Shown piece after piece: positions 17,179 to 25,352 of a DNA stretch of 46,691 nucleotides. The position numbers were made by a program, and so were the translations under genes. This DNA comes from Parcubacteria group bacterium (lineage in GTDB: Bacteria > Patescibacteriota > Minisyncoccia > Phycocordibacterales > JABMOB01): NCBI GenBank assembly GCA_013204345.1, contig JABMOB010000001.1, forward strand, positions 1-46,691. The letters run 5' to 3'. The stretch's first letter is position 1. Every line of letters begins with the position of its first letter. The notes under the pieces are model-generated. The model saw only the letters and a list, made by a program, of their open reading frames with translations. It ran no database searches and was not told the origin of the DNA.

Positions 17179-18528
17179 ATGGATAACGACAAACTTTGGA
17201 AAAGTGTCCTAGTAGATGTTGAGTTGAATGTCTCAAAAGCTAATTTCAGCACCTGGTTTAAAGACACTTTCATATCAAAACAAGAAGATGGGGTAATATT
17301 TTTAGGCGTACCTAATGCTTTCGTCAAAGACTGGCTTACAAACAAATACCATTCTTTTATATTGAAGTCTTTAAGAAATATTTCATCTGAAATACGATCT
17401 CTAGACTACATAATTTCAAAAACAAATGAGCATCAAAAAAATGATTTTAGTGGTGGAGAAAAAAAGAGCCCCACAACAGAACTCCCACTACTAGAAGAGC
17501 ACTACATAAACAAAGACGACAATTTAAACCCGCGTTATACTTTTGACTCTTTTGTAATAGGCCCCTTCAACGAGCTTGCCCACGCGGCGTCTCAGGCAAT
17601 CATTAAAAAACTAGGTAGTGTATATAACCCTCTTTTTATATATGGAAACACTGGACACGGCAAAACACACCTTATACAAGCAATTGGAAACCAAGTTAAG
17701 TCAGCTTACCCAGAAAAAAAAGTGCACTATGCGACGTCAGAAAGGTTTGCAACGGATTTCATAAACTCTATTCAAACAAATAAAGTAAACAATTTTAAGG
17801 AAAAATATAGAAAATATGATGTCCTTATTATGGACGACGTCCAATTTCTATCTAATAAAGAGAGGACTCAGGAGGAATTCTTCCATCTTTTTAACAATCT
17901 TTACGACAATAACAAACAAATAATATTTTCTTCTGATAAACACCCACATTTCATACCAGGGCTACAAGAAAGGTTGAAATCAAGATTGATAGCGGGAATG
18001 ATTGTCGATATACCACCCCCAGACCAAGAATCTAGGGTTGCGATTTTACGAACGAAAGCAAAAATGAACAATTTTGTTCTGTCCGAGGAGATTTTGGACT
18101 ATTTAGCCTCAGCGGCCCCAAGTAATATACGAGAACTTGAGGGGGTTTTGAATACAGTCGTCTGCCAATCACAACTAAAAGAAAAAGAATTAACATTAAA
18201 TGAGATCAAAAACCTCATTAAAAACAGCACTAAACCTAAAAAAACGATTTCCGCAAAAGAAGTTGTTAAAATAATTGCCGACTTTTACAACGTTGAAGAG
18301 GGGAATATTTATGACAAAATAAGAAAGAAGGAAATTATCAAACCCAGACAAATAATCATGTACATACTGAGAGAGGATTTCAATATATCTTACCCTTCTA
18401 TTGGTGAGAAACTAGGAGGAAGAGATCACACCACAGTAATCCACTCATGTGAAAAGATTAAGAATGATCTCAAAATAGATAACAGTCTTGTTCAGGAGTT
18501 AAACCAGATAAGGGCGATGATAACGTAA
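17179..18528 (+). CDS. dnaA: Chromosomal replication initiator DnaA
   Basis: ATP-dependent initiator that binds DnaA boxes and opens the origin. It has 449 residues, normal length. Domain I is residues 1-80 (FSTWFKDTFI); a linker follows; the AAA+ core has Walker A GNTGHGKT (156-163) and Walker B VLIMDDVQFL (D219-D220); the sensor region includes ERLKSRLIAGMIVDI. The C-terminal DNA-binding domain carries the signature GGRDHTTVIHSCEKI. It is the first gene after the divergent rpmH promoter and is followed by dnaN. Confidence 0.97.
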   Translation: MDNDKLWKSVLVDVELNVSKANFSTWFKDTFISKQEDGVIFLGVPNAFVKDWLTNKYHSFILKSLRNISSEIRSLDYIISKTNEHQKNDFSGGEKKSPTTELPLLEEHYINKDDNLNPRYTFDSFVIGPFNELAHAASQAIIKKLGSVYNPLFIYGNTGHGKTHLIQAIGNQVKSAYPEKKVHYATSERFATDFINSIQTNKVNNFKEKYRKYDVLIMDDVQFLSNKERTQEEFFHLFNNLYDNNKQIIFSSDKHPHFIPGLQERLKSRLIAGMIVDIPPPDQESRVAILRTKAKMNNFVLSEEILDYLASAAPSNIRELEGVLNTVVCQSQLKEKELTLNEIKNLIKNSTKPKKTISAKEVVKIIADFYNVEEGNIYDKIRKKEIIKPRQIIMYILREDFNISYPSIGEKLGGRDHTTVIHSCEKIKNDLKIDNSLVQELNQIRAMIT

Positions 18529-18763
18529 ACTGTGCCTAAGTTGTGTATAAAATGTAGAGGGGGTGTTTAATAAAATTTACTAAACAGGGGACAAACAACT
18601 AGAGTTAAAAAGAAATGAACAAAACAAAAGTCGATATCCCCAAAAAGAAAAGATTGAAAATTAAATTAGAAGCAGTAGGGACAACATAAAATGAAGTTAT
18701 ACACTTATCAACACCCTTAATTACAGTAATAGATTATATATTATAAATTAATACTTTATTATA
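18529..18763. other. Probable origin of replication (dnaA-dnaN spacer)
   Basis: A 235-base gene-free spacer with DnaA-box-like sites: TGTGTATAA at 18542-18550 (reverse of TTATACACA), TTATACACT at 18697-18705 and TTATCAACA at 18705-18713. The last 45 bases before dnaN are almost pure A/T and could be the unwinding element. A TGTTTA...TAAACA inverted repeat lies at about 18565-18587. A 24-codon ORF at 18615-18689 is probably chance. The set of boxes is small, so the origin call rests mostly on position. Confidence 0.6.
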
Positions 18764-19861
18764 ATGAAAATAGAATGTGTAAAAGAAAAACTAAATAGCG
18801 CGATAATAAAAGCTGAGAAAATTACAGGAAAAAATTTATCTCTTCCAGTTCTTAGTTGTTTATATTTAGAAGCAAAAGATAATAATTTAAAAATCAAAGC
18901 GACTAATTTAGAGTTGGGTATAGAAATTGATGTTCCTGTAAAGGTTATAAACCCAGGGGTCGTAGCTATTCCGGCGGGTGTTTTGAATAATTTTGTTAGT
19001 AATCTAAACGATAAGAATATTACTCTGGAGTTGATAGAGAAAAACCTTGTTGTATCAACCCCTCAAACTTCAACTTTTATAAAATCTATTCCCCACGATG
19101 ACTTTCCCACTATTCCAATGGTTTCCGGTGACGTTTCTTTGAAAATAAACCCAACCGACTTCGCAGAGGGTCTGAAATCTGTTTGGTACAGCTCAGCTGT
19201 TTCAAGTATGAAACCAGAGCTGTCTAGTATTTATATACACGGAGATGACGACATTTTTACTTTTGCTGCGACAGATTCATTCCGCTTGGCTGAAAAAAAG
19301 GTAAAAATAAAAAATGGCCGCGATTTTGGTAATACTCTAATTCCTTTCAAAAACGTTGGGGAAATTATAAGGATTTTGGATGAAATGAAGGGTGAGGTTG
19401 TTGTCCATTTGGGTAAAAATCAAATCTCTTTCTCACAAAATGGGATTTATTTAGCTTCACGTGTTATTGATGGTGTTTTTCCTGATTACGGGCAAATTAT
19501 TGCAAAAGATTTTAAAACTGAGGTTGTTGTATTGAAACAAGACTTAATCCACTCTCTTAAGGTTGCGAATATTTTTTCGGATAAATTCAATCAAATAAGC
19601 ATACAAATTAACCCGTCCTTAAAAACATTTCAAATAAAAACAAAAAACACAGAGGTTGGAGAAAACACAAACTTTGTTGACGCAGTGCTTTCTGGGGAAG
19701 AAATAAACATAAATTTCAACTACAAATATATAGTTGACTGTTTCCAGTCGATCAATGTTGATAGTGTGTCCTTGCAGTTTAATGGTTTGGGTAAACCAAT
19801 GGTGATTCGTGGCGTTGGAGATAAGTCATTTTTGTATCTAGTGATGCCGATGAATAAATGA
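18764..19861 (+). CDS. dnaN: DNA polymerase III sliding clamp (beta subunit)
   Basis: Ring-shaped clamp that holds the polymerase on DNA. It has 365 residues and the three-domain layout. Typical segments are ITGKNLSLPVLSCLYLEA, LELGIEIDVPVKV and IPAGVLNNFV in domain 1, IPHDDFPTIP at the domain 1/2 junction, AATDSFRLAEKKV in domain 2, and a C-terminal GLGKPMVIRG-x(6)-FLYLVMPM. It follows dnaA, and the gene ends with TGA, which shows that TGA is a stop here. Confidence 0.96.
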   Translation: MKIECVKEKLNSAIIKAEKITGKNLSLPVLSCLYLEAKDNNLKIKATNLELGIEIDVPVKVINPGVVAIPAGVLNNFVSNLNDKNITLELIEKNLVVSTPQTSTFIKSIPHDDFPTIPMVSGDVSLKINPTDFAEGLKSVWYSSAVSSMKPELSSIYIHGDDDIFTFAATDSFRLAEKKVKIKNGRDFGNTLIPFKNVGEIIRILDEMKGEVVVHLGKNQISFSQNGIYLASRVIDGVFPDYGQIIAKDFKTEVVVLKQDLIHSLKVANIFSDKFNQISIQINPSLKTFQIKTKNTEVGENTNFVDAVLSGEEININFNYKYIVDCFQSINVDSVSLQFNGLGKPMVIRGVGDKSFLYLVMPMNK

Positions 19862-19867
19862 CCCCTC

Positions 19868-19958
19868 AGTATCCCGAAAAAAGAATACACGTAAAACGTT
19901 GGTACGTTTTCGCTCAGTCTCGCCTGCCCGGATCCGAAGCTTCTTTTTTCGGAATACT
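19868..19958. repeat. 91-bp element with 18-bp inverted ends, downstream of dnaN
   Basis: The ends AGTATCCCGAAAAAAGAA (19868-19885) and TTCTTTTTTCGGAATACT (19941-19958) are inverted copies with 17 of 18 matches. The 55-base interior has its own small hairpin (AAAACG at 19893, CGTTTT at 19905). It may be a terminator-like cruciform or a miniature inverted-repeat element. It lies just after the dnaN stop. Confidence 0.6.
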
Positions 19959-20045
19959 TCGTTCTTGTGGGGGTGTTTTTAACTAGGCTTCGCAGGTTTC
20001 TTAAAATTAATATTTTGTTGGGATTGGAGGTTGTAGAAAAATAAT

Positions 20046-20300
20046 ATGAAAAACCTATCTTCCTTTTTAGAAAAATTTAAAAGCTTTTTACTTTCTGATA
20101 AAAATCTTAAAGACGCTGTTTCTGGTGTTGTTGTTAGTGTTGTTGGGGTGGTTATAGATCATAAAAATATAGATATAAAAAACAATAAAATATATATTAA
20201 AACTAGTCCTATAATAAAAAGTCAGATTTTTATAAACAAAGCCAAAATACTTTCCGAGTTAAAAAAAGTTAATCCGGCTATTTTTTTAGATATACAGTAA
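20046..20300 (+). CDS. Small protein, possibly DUF721/DciA-like
   Basis: An 84-residue protein without membrane segment. An N-terminal helix (SFLEKFKSFLLSDKNLKDAV) is followed by a beta-rich part (NIDIKNNKIYIKTSPIIKSQ) and a helix (INKAKILSELKKVN). The strand-helix pattern, in which a short internal sequence is followed by a helix that ends with the chain, is like the DUF721 module of DciA, the helicase-loading partner of DnaB. The position beside dnaN and the origin agrees. The match is a pattern judgement only and the protein is shorter than typical DciA. It ends 8 bases from the end of the convergent PBP gene. Confidence 0.5.
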   Translation: MKNLSSFLEKFKSFLLSDKNLKDAVSGVVVSVVGVVIDHKNIDIKNNKIYIKTSPIIKSQIFINKAKILSELKKVNPAIFLDIQ

Positions 20301-20308
20301 CCTTCGGA

Positions 20309-22819
20309 TTAACTGGTAAAATTTACAGTTGTTGAAACTTCTGTTTTGTTTAGGACGTTATCATAAACAAATATTTTTAATATATTTGAGCCGGTTTCAG
20401 CCCCAAAATCGTTGGGTATAAAGGAGAAATAAAAAGGATATGATGTTGCGTTTCCTATATAATTTCCGTTTATGAAATATTCTATTTTTAAAATAGGAAA
20501 GCGTCCGGATGTGTTTACTGTAATATTCATTTTTTCTTCTTTGTTGTAGCCTAAATTACCTATTGGGTTTGTTATGTTTACTTGCGGGGCGTATTGAGGT
20601 CCGTGTATGTCGTCATACCCCTGTGGAACATACGCTATTGTTTTTTCTACTATTCCCTGCCTTTGTAGCCATTGTTGTGCGGGGTATTCCCATAGATTGT
20701 ATTGGGGGTCATTTTGTGGGTTTTGTGGGGCGTCACCTCGTGGGTTGTCTTTGTCTACAGAGTAAAGAATATTGTGAATGGGGCCAATTACAATATCTTG
20801 TATTAATTCTATTGGGGTAAATTGAGTGGCGCGTTTCCCGGATATTTTGTCTATCTGATAAGAGGTTGTGCCCTGCCATTCTCCTTTTAGGATTGGTTTT
20901 AGATTAACTGTATCTCCTGTTGCTGGTTTTTGGAACTTTTCATCCGGTAGATTTTTTAAAACCTCACTCATAAAAGCATTCCAAAATGGAGCGATAATAA
21001 AACCCGCAACTTTTTTCTCCATAGAGCTGTTGTCGTTGTTCCCCGCCCATGCACCTACTGCGATGTTTGGTGTGTATCCAACAATCCACGCATCCCTGTA
21101 ATCGTTTGTGGTTCCGGTTTTTACAGCCACATCTCTATTCTGAAAATACAAAAAAGAATGTACACCAAAAGCTGGTGTTCTCGCCGTTTCGTCATTTAAT
21201 ACGTCAGAAATTGTGAGGGCGACATTTTCCGGGATGACTTGTCGGGTGGGTGTTTCTTTTTGTTTTTCCAAAACATTTCCTTTGTTATCTTCTATTTCCA
21301 AAATTGCTCGATAGGGATTCCTTTTGCCGTTATTTGCAAAAACAGAATATGCACTAGTTATATCGAGTAAAGAAACCTCCCCACCTCCAAGTACCAAAGT
21401 TAGGCCGTATTGGTTAGAATCTCCGAGGCTTGTTATTCCCATATCCTTTGCGAGACGTAAGGTCTCTTTTATTCCCGCTAAATATAAAGTTTTAATAGAA
21501 GGAATGTTTATAGATTGGGCTAGTGCATTTCGCATACTAGTTGGGCCTCGGAAAATATTGTCGTAGTTTCTAGGGTTATAACAATTCGCACTAGGGAATA
21601 GGGGTACTCCTTGGGGTGAGCAGGTGGTTGAAAACTCAGTCTCAGTATCAAAAAGAACTGTTTCTGGTGTATATCCATTACTAAAAGCCGTAGCGTATGC
21701 GAAGGGTTTGAAGGCGGATCCGGGTTGTCTATGTGCCGTCGTTATATTAAAGTTCCCGTCTATTCCTTTGTCAAAATAATCCCTTGATCCAACCATTGTT
21801 AAGATATCGCCAGTTTTTGGGTCTATTGCAACCAAACCAACGTTTTCTGCGTTATATTTTGTTTCGTTCTCCAGCGCGTATTTTTGGGCCAATTCTTCAC
21901 CTATTTTCTCCATACTGTAATCAAGTGTGGTGATAACCTTTAAACCTCCATTTTCAATTACGTCCGCTCCATACTTTCTTTCCAACAAATCTTTAACAAA
22001 GAACACAAAATGAGGGGCTTTTATACCACGGTCCTCTTTCGGTTTGAAAACAACCTTCTCGTCTTTTGCGAGGTTATATTCTTCGGTGGTTATAAAACCA
22101 TTTCCCAACATTTCATGTAATACTAGATTTTTCCTACCATCCAACTTGTCTTTGTTGTTTCCGTAGGGTGAATAGTAAGTGGGGGCTTGTGGTAGTGCCG
22201 CGAGGTATGCTGATTCGGCGATTGTTAGTTCATTTGATTTTTTACTAAAAAAAGTTTGGCTCGCTTCTTCTATCCCGTAGATATTTCCACCGTAAGGAAT
22301 TTCGTTTAGATATAAGCTAAATATTTGGCTTTTGGTCAGCACTTTTTCTAACTTAAGAGCCAAAATCCACTCTTTGAGTTTCCTGGTTATTGTTTTGTCT
22401 CCTGTTAGGATTAAATTTTTTACAACTTGTTGGGTGATTGTGGATCCTCCTTGGTTAAAACTCAAACCACCAATATTGGCAAAAACAGCTCTTATTATCG
22501 AAGTTATTTTTATTCCGTGATGTGAATAGAAATCAACGTCTTCAATCGCCAAAGCCGCATCTTTTGCATATTGAGATATTTCTGCAAAAGGAACCTCTGA
22601 TCTTTTTAGGTTTTGAGACACATCGTAGAGGAGTACTTGTCCTGTCCGGTCGTATATTTTTGTAGACTGTGATATCTTTCTTTGCTCAAATGTTTCAAGA
22701 GTAGGTATTTTAAGAGTGGAAACCCAAATAAGCGAAATACCAAAAACAAACAAAAACAAAGCAATGACAAGCATTAATGCTTTTTTAAACTTGTGATTAT
22801 GCAAGAATTTGGAAATCAT
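20309..22819 (-). CDS. Class A penicillin-binding protein (PBP1A/1C type)
   Basis: Bifunctional peptidoglycan synthase, 836 residues. A cytoplasmic tail and one transmembrane helix (MLVIALFLFVFGISLIWV) precede the glycosyltransferase domain (AIEDVDFYSHHGI, GGSTITQQVVKNLI, RKLKEWILALKLE). The transpeptidase domain has S368-A-F-K371 (RQPGSAFKPF), the SxN motif in QSIN, and K567-T-G-T. The C-terminal 85 residues form an Ig-like beta domain (ITNPIGNLGY...FPILKIEYFINGNYIG). The start is placed at the ATG of MISKFLHNHKF, because a GGAGGG lies 11 bases upstream. A further ATG nine codons upstream (22846) would put that site inside the coding region. Confidence 0.94.
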   Translation of the reverse strand: MISKFLHNHKFKKALMLVIALFLFVFGISLIWVSTLKIPTLETFEQRKISQSTKIYDRTGQVLLYDVSQNLKRSEVPFAEISQYAKDAALAIEDVDFYSHHGIKITSIIRAVFANIGGLSFNQGGSTITQQVVKNLILTGDKTITRKLKEWILALKLEKVLTKSQIFSLYLNEIPYGGNIYGIEEASQTFFSKKSNELTIAESAYLAALPQAPTYYSPYGNNKDKLDGRKNLVLHEMLGNGFITTEEYNLAKDEKVVFKPKEDRGIKAPHFVFFVKDLLERKYGADVIENGGLKVITTLDYSMEKIGEELAQKYALENETKYNAENVGLVAIDPKTGDILTMVGSRDYFDKGIDGNFNITTAHRQPGSAFKPFAYATAFSNGYTPETVLFDTETEFSTTCSPQGVPLFPSANCYNPRNYDNIFRGPTSMRNALAQSINIPSIKTLYLAGIKETLRLAKDMGITSLGDSNQYGLTLVLGGGEVSLLDITSAYSVFANNGKRNPYRAILEIEDNKGNVLEKQKETPTRQVIPENVALTISDVLNDETARTPAFGVHSFLYFQNRDVAVKTGTTNDYRDAWIVGYTPNIAVGAWAGNNDNSSMEKKVAGFIIAPFWNAFMSEVLKNLPDEKFQKPATGDTVNLKPILKGEWQGTTSYQIDKISGKRATQFTPIELIQDIVIGPIHNILYSVDKDNPRGDAPQNPQNDPQYNLWEYPAQQWLQRQGIVEKTIAYVPQGYDDIHGPQYAPQVNITNPIGNLGYNKEEKMNITVNTSGRFPILKIEYFINGNYIGNATSYPFYFSFIPNDFGAETGSNILKIFVYDNVLNKTEVSTTVNFTS

Positions 22820-22945
22820 TTTGCTTTTTTCCCTCCATTTATACATTTCGTTATTTTATCATAAATCTATCTACTCGGCTCTACGATCGTGTTTTTATCC
22901 GCTTTTTGAGTTACTAAGAAACATTAAATATGATATATTCATTGT

Positions 22946-24169
22946 ATGTTTGGAAAAATAAAATCTTTACATTTGGACACTAACTCTGAAAAAATAGAAG
23001 AATTTTTAACGCGTGGAGTGGAAAACGTATACCCCAATAAAGATTTTGTCACACAAAAACTCAAAAGTGGTGATCAACTCACTTTTTATTACGGCATTGA
23101 TCCAACCGCGCCGTCTCTCCATATCGGACATAGTGCTCCGCTTTTAAAATTGAAGTCCTTGCAAGACCTGGGGCATAAAATAATTGTTCTTATTGGTGAT
23201 TTTACTGCCATGATAGGTGATCCAGATAAAGTATCTGTTAGAAAACAACTTACTAGAGCTGAAGTTCTCACAAACTGTAGAAAATATAAAGAGCAAATTG
23301 GTCGCATCATTTCTTTTTCAGGAAACAACAAAGCCGAATTTGTTTTTAATAGTAAATGGCTTTCGAAAATGAATTTCGGTGATGTTTTGGATCTTGCTTC
23401 AAAAATGACGGTTGATCAAATGTTGAAACGAGATATGTTTGCCAAGCGTGTAGAAGAAAATAAACCGATTTATATTCACGAATTTATGTACCCTCTTATG
23501 CAGGGGTATGACAGTGTCGTTTTGGGTGTTGACGGTGAGATTGGGGGAAACGATCAGACTTTTAATATGCTTGCCGGCCGAACACTTATGAAGCAATTTT
23601 CTAATAAAGAAAAAATTGTTATTGCCACCAAACTTCTCACAGATTCTTTTGGTAACAAAATGGGTAAAACCGAAGGAAATGCTGTTATTTTAGATCAAAA
23701 TGAGTCAGATATGTTTGGCGCAGTAATGAGTTGGGGCGACATCTCGATCATTCCAGCTTTCACTTTGGTTACTTGTGTTTCCTTGGATAAAATAGAAAAC
23801 ATTAAAAAAAGACTTGAGGCAGGAGAAAATCCTCGCGATATAAAAATAGAACTTGCGCGGACTATTGTTTCTATTTACCACGGAGAGAAAGCGGGAGAAA
23901 AAGCCGAGAAAGATTTCACTAATGTTTTTAAAAAAGGAGGTGTGCCGGAAAGTATACAGGAAATAAAAATGAAAACGGGTGGATTATTAATAGACGTACT
24001 TCTGGAGAATAATATTGTTTCCTCTAAAACAGATTTTAGGAGACTTGTGTCAGATGGAGCTGTTAGTATTGTTGAGACCGACGAAAAAATAACAACTCCT
24101 AATTTTAAAATTGAAAAAACTACTACTTTTCGTGTTGGTAAAAAAAGATTCGTTAAACTTGTGGTTTAA
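22946..24169 (+). CDS. tyrS: Tyrosyl-tRNA synthetase
   Basis: Charges tRNA-Tyr. It has 407 residues. The class I HIGH motif is seen in DPTAPSLHIGHSAPLLKL, and the KMSKS-loop equivalent is KMGKTEGNAV, as in TyrRS. The binding pocket segment MQGYDSVVLGVDGEIGGNDQ is characteristic. A C-terminal S4-like RNA-binding domain begins near GGLLIDVLLENNIVSSKTDFRRLV. A TATATT-like box close to the ATG suggests a short leader. A strong terminator follows the stop. Confidence 0.96.
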   Translation: MFGKIKSLHLDTNSEKIEEFLTRGVENVYPNKDFVTQKLKSGDQLTFYYGIDPTAPSLHIGHSAPLLKLKSLQDLGHKIIVLIGDFTAMIGDPDKVSVRKQLTRAEVLTNCRKYKEQIGRIISFSGNNKAEFVFNSKWLSKMNFGDVLDLASKMTVDQMLKRDMFAKRVEENKPIYIHEFMYPLMQGYDSVVLGVDGEIGGNDQTFNMLAGRTLMKQFSNKEKIVIATKLLTDSFGNKMGKTEGNAVILDQNESDMFGAVMSWGDISIIPAFTLVTCVSLDKIENIKKRLEAGENPRDIKIELARTIVSIYHGEKAGEKAEKDFTNVFKKGGVPESIQEIKMKTGGLLIDVLLENNIVSSKTDFRRLVSDGAVSIVETDEKITTPNFKIEKTTTFRVGKKRFVKLVV

Positions 24170-24174
24170 AGCTT

Positions 24175-24220
24175 AAAACAAAACAGGCGCTACCTTTTAA
24201 AGTAGCGCCTGTTTTGTTTT
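24175..24220. terminator. Bidirectional terminator between tyrS and the acidic small gene
   Basis: A perfect 19-bp inverted repeat (AAAACAAAACAGGCGCTAC at 24175-24193, complement at 24202-24220) with an 8-base loop. A-rich and T-rich ends on both sides make it work for both strands. The stop codon of the convergent minus-strand gene lies at its edge (24219-24221). Confidence 0.9.
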
Positions 24221-24359
24221 ACTCACTCGGATCATCAAAAGAATCTTCCTCTATTTCATCTTCCTCATCCGCAAGCGTATCGAGGCTTACGTCACCATCC
24301 TCAACCTCTTCCTCATCCGAAAGACTTACTTCATCTTTTGTTATTGTGTCATCATCCAT
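24219..24359 (-). CDS. Very small, highly acidic protein
   Basis: A 46-residue ORF read from the minus strand: it begins MDDDTITKDEVSLSDEEEVE and ends EEDSFDDPSE. More than half of the residues are D, E or S; there is no hydrophobic core, so it is probably disordered. Support for a real gene: the strong bidirectional terminator placed exactly at its 3' end, and a consistent, non-random composition. Function unknown; an acidic tail-like partner of a basic protein is conceivable. Confidence 0.55.
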   Translation of the reverse strand: MDDDTITKDEVSLSDEEEVEDGDVSLDTLADEEDEIEEDSFDDPSE

Positions 24360-24361
24360 AT

Positions 24362-24763
24362 GCTATAAAATTATTTTTTAAACGACCTTGCCCCGCAATT
24401 TTACGGGTATCCATTAGGATAATCACATTTGTATCAAATATAGATTTTTTGTAAATAGGGGATGTGGGGGGGGGCTGTGGATAAGAATCACTCAACATTC
24501 TCTTTTTTAGAGCAGAATGCTTCGGTAATCGGAAATTATATAAGATTTGCCTACAAAAAACTCATAACTCGCCTTGCATTAGCAAGTCTCAAACAATGAG
24601 TTTTTCTACAAATCTTCTTAATTTCCAGATCACCTCTCGCAATGCTCACAAAAGAGAATATTTCGCTCTTGTGGAAAGAGTGGAGATGAAATTCTGTTAG
24701 TGTTTTCTAAAAAATCCTTAATCTCTAAAGTATTTCTCGCAATACTCTATTTTGTAGACAGAC
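24362..24763. other. 402-base gene-free region with a long imperfect hairpin and a 100-bp-spaced repeat
   Basis: No gene is seen. Nested inverted segments run through 24497-24659: ATTCTCTTTT with AAAAGAGAAT (24650), GGAAATTA (24531) with TAATTTCC (24619), AAGATTTG (24542) with CAAATCTT (24609), AAAAACTCA (24556) with TGAGTTTTT (24597), and an apical CTTGC-atta-GCAAG (24573). A TTGTAT-17-TAAATA promoter-like pair lies at 24429-24457. The element TCTCGCAATGCTC (24635) recurs almost unchanged 100 bases later (24735). The shape is that of a 6S-like regulatory RNA or a palindromic repeat unit. Confidence 0.5.
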
Positions 24764-25267
24764 TCACTTTTGTGAGAGTTTTTCTAGTTCTATCATTTTG
24801 TGCGAAGCAAAGTGAGTGAGACCTACTGCGATTGCGTCAAATTCATCATCCTGGCTTGCTTTTTTACCTACATCGATTAGTTTCTTCACCATTTCTATAA
24901 TTTGGTTTTTAGTTCCTCTTCCGTATCCAGTTACAGCAATTTTTATCTGGAGAGGTGTATATTCATAAATCTCTAAATCATAAGAAGATGCTACGTATAG
25001 CATTACCCCACGAGCTTCTGCTACAAACATTGCAGTTTTAAGATTTTCATTAAAAAAAAGTTTCTCAATCGCTAAAATTTTAGGTGAGTATTTTTTTATT
25101 ATTTTTTCAATCTCTTTCCCTATCAAATCTAAGCGTTTTGCGTGCGAAATTTTCGGAGATGTTTTGAAGCACTCTGAGTACAGAAGATTTTCTTTATCGC
25201 CATTATTTTTTTCCAACACAGAAACTCCCATTCTTTCATAACCTGGATCAATAGAGAGAATAATCAT
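24764..25267 (-). CDS. ruvC: Holliday junction resolvase RuvC
   Basis: Endonuclease that cuts four-way junctions in recombination. It has 167 residues. The catalytic acidic residues are visible in IILSIDPGYERMG (first Asp), LAIEKLFFNENLKTA (Glu) and the C-terminal DDEFDAIAVGLTH (Asp pair). YTPLQIKIAVTGYGRGTKNQI is typical of the family. It is followed upstream by yebC and ruvB on the same strand; ruvA is 15 kb away. It starts right beside an AATTACGAATTA repeat and no SD is visible. Confidence 0.95.
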   Translation of the reverse strand: MIILSIDPGYERMGVSVLEKNNGDKENLLYSECFKTSPKISHAKRLDLIGKEIEKIIKKYSPKILAIEKLFFNENLKTAMFVAEARGVMLYVASSYDLEIYEYTPLQIKIAVTGYGRGTKNQIIEMVKKLIDVGKKASQDDEFDAIAVGLTHFASHKMIELEKLSQK

Positions 25268-25347
25268 ATTAATTAAAAATTACGAATTATGAATTATGAA
25301 TTAGAATTCAGAGGTTAATTGTGAGTAAAAATTTGTAATTCATAATT
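25268..25347. repeat. AATTACGAATTA spacer repeat, copy 1
   Basis: The 22-bp word starting at 25268 is identical to 30424-30445. It is followed by a related inverted segment: AATTATGAATTA near 25285 and TAATTCATAATT at 25336-25347. It fills the ruvC-yebC spacer. Confidence 0.6.
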
Positions 25348-25352
25348 ATTTC

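Noticed and set aside
18615-18689. 24-codon ORF in the dnaA-dnaN spacer
   Set aside because: Too short, no SD, and it lies in the probable origin; a lysine-rich product is expected by chance in A-rich sequence.
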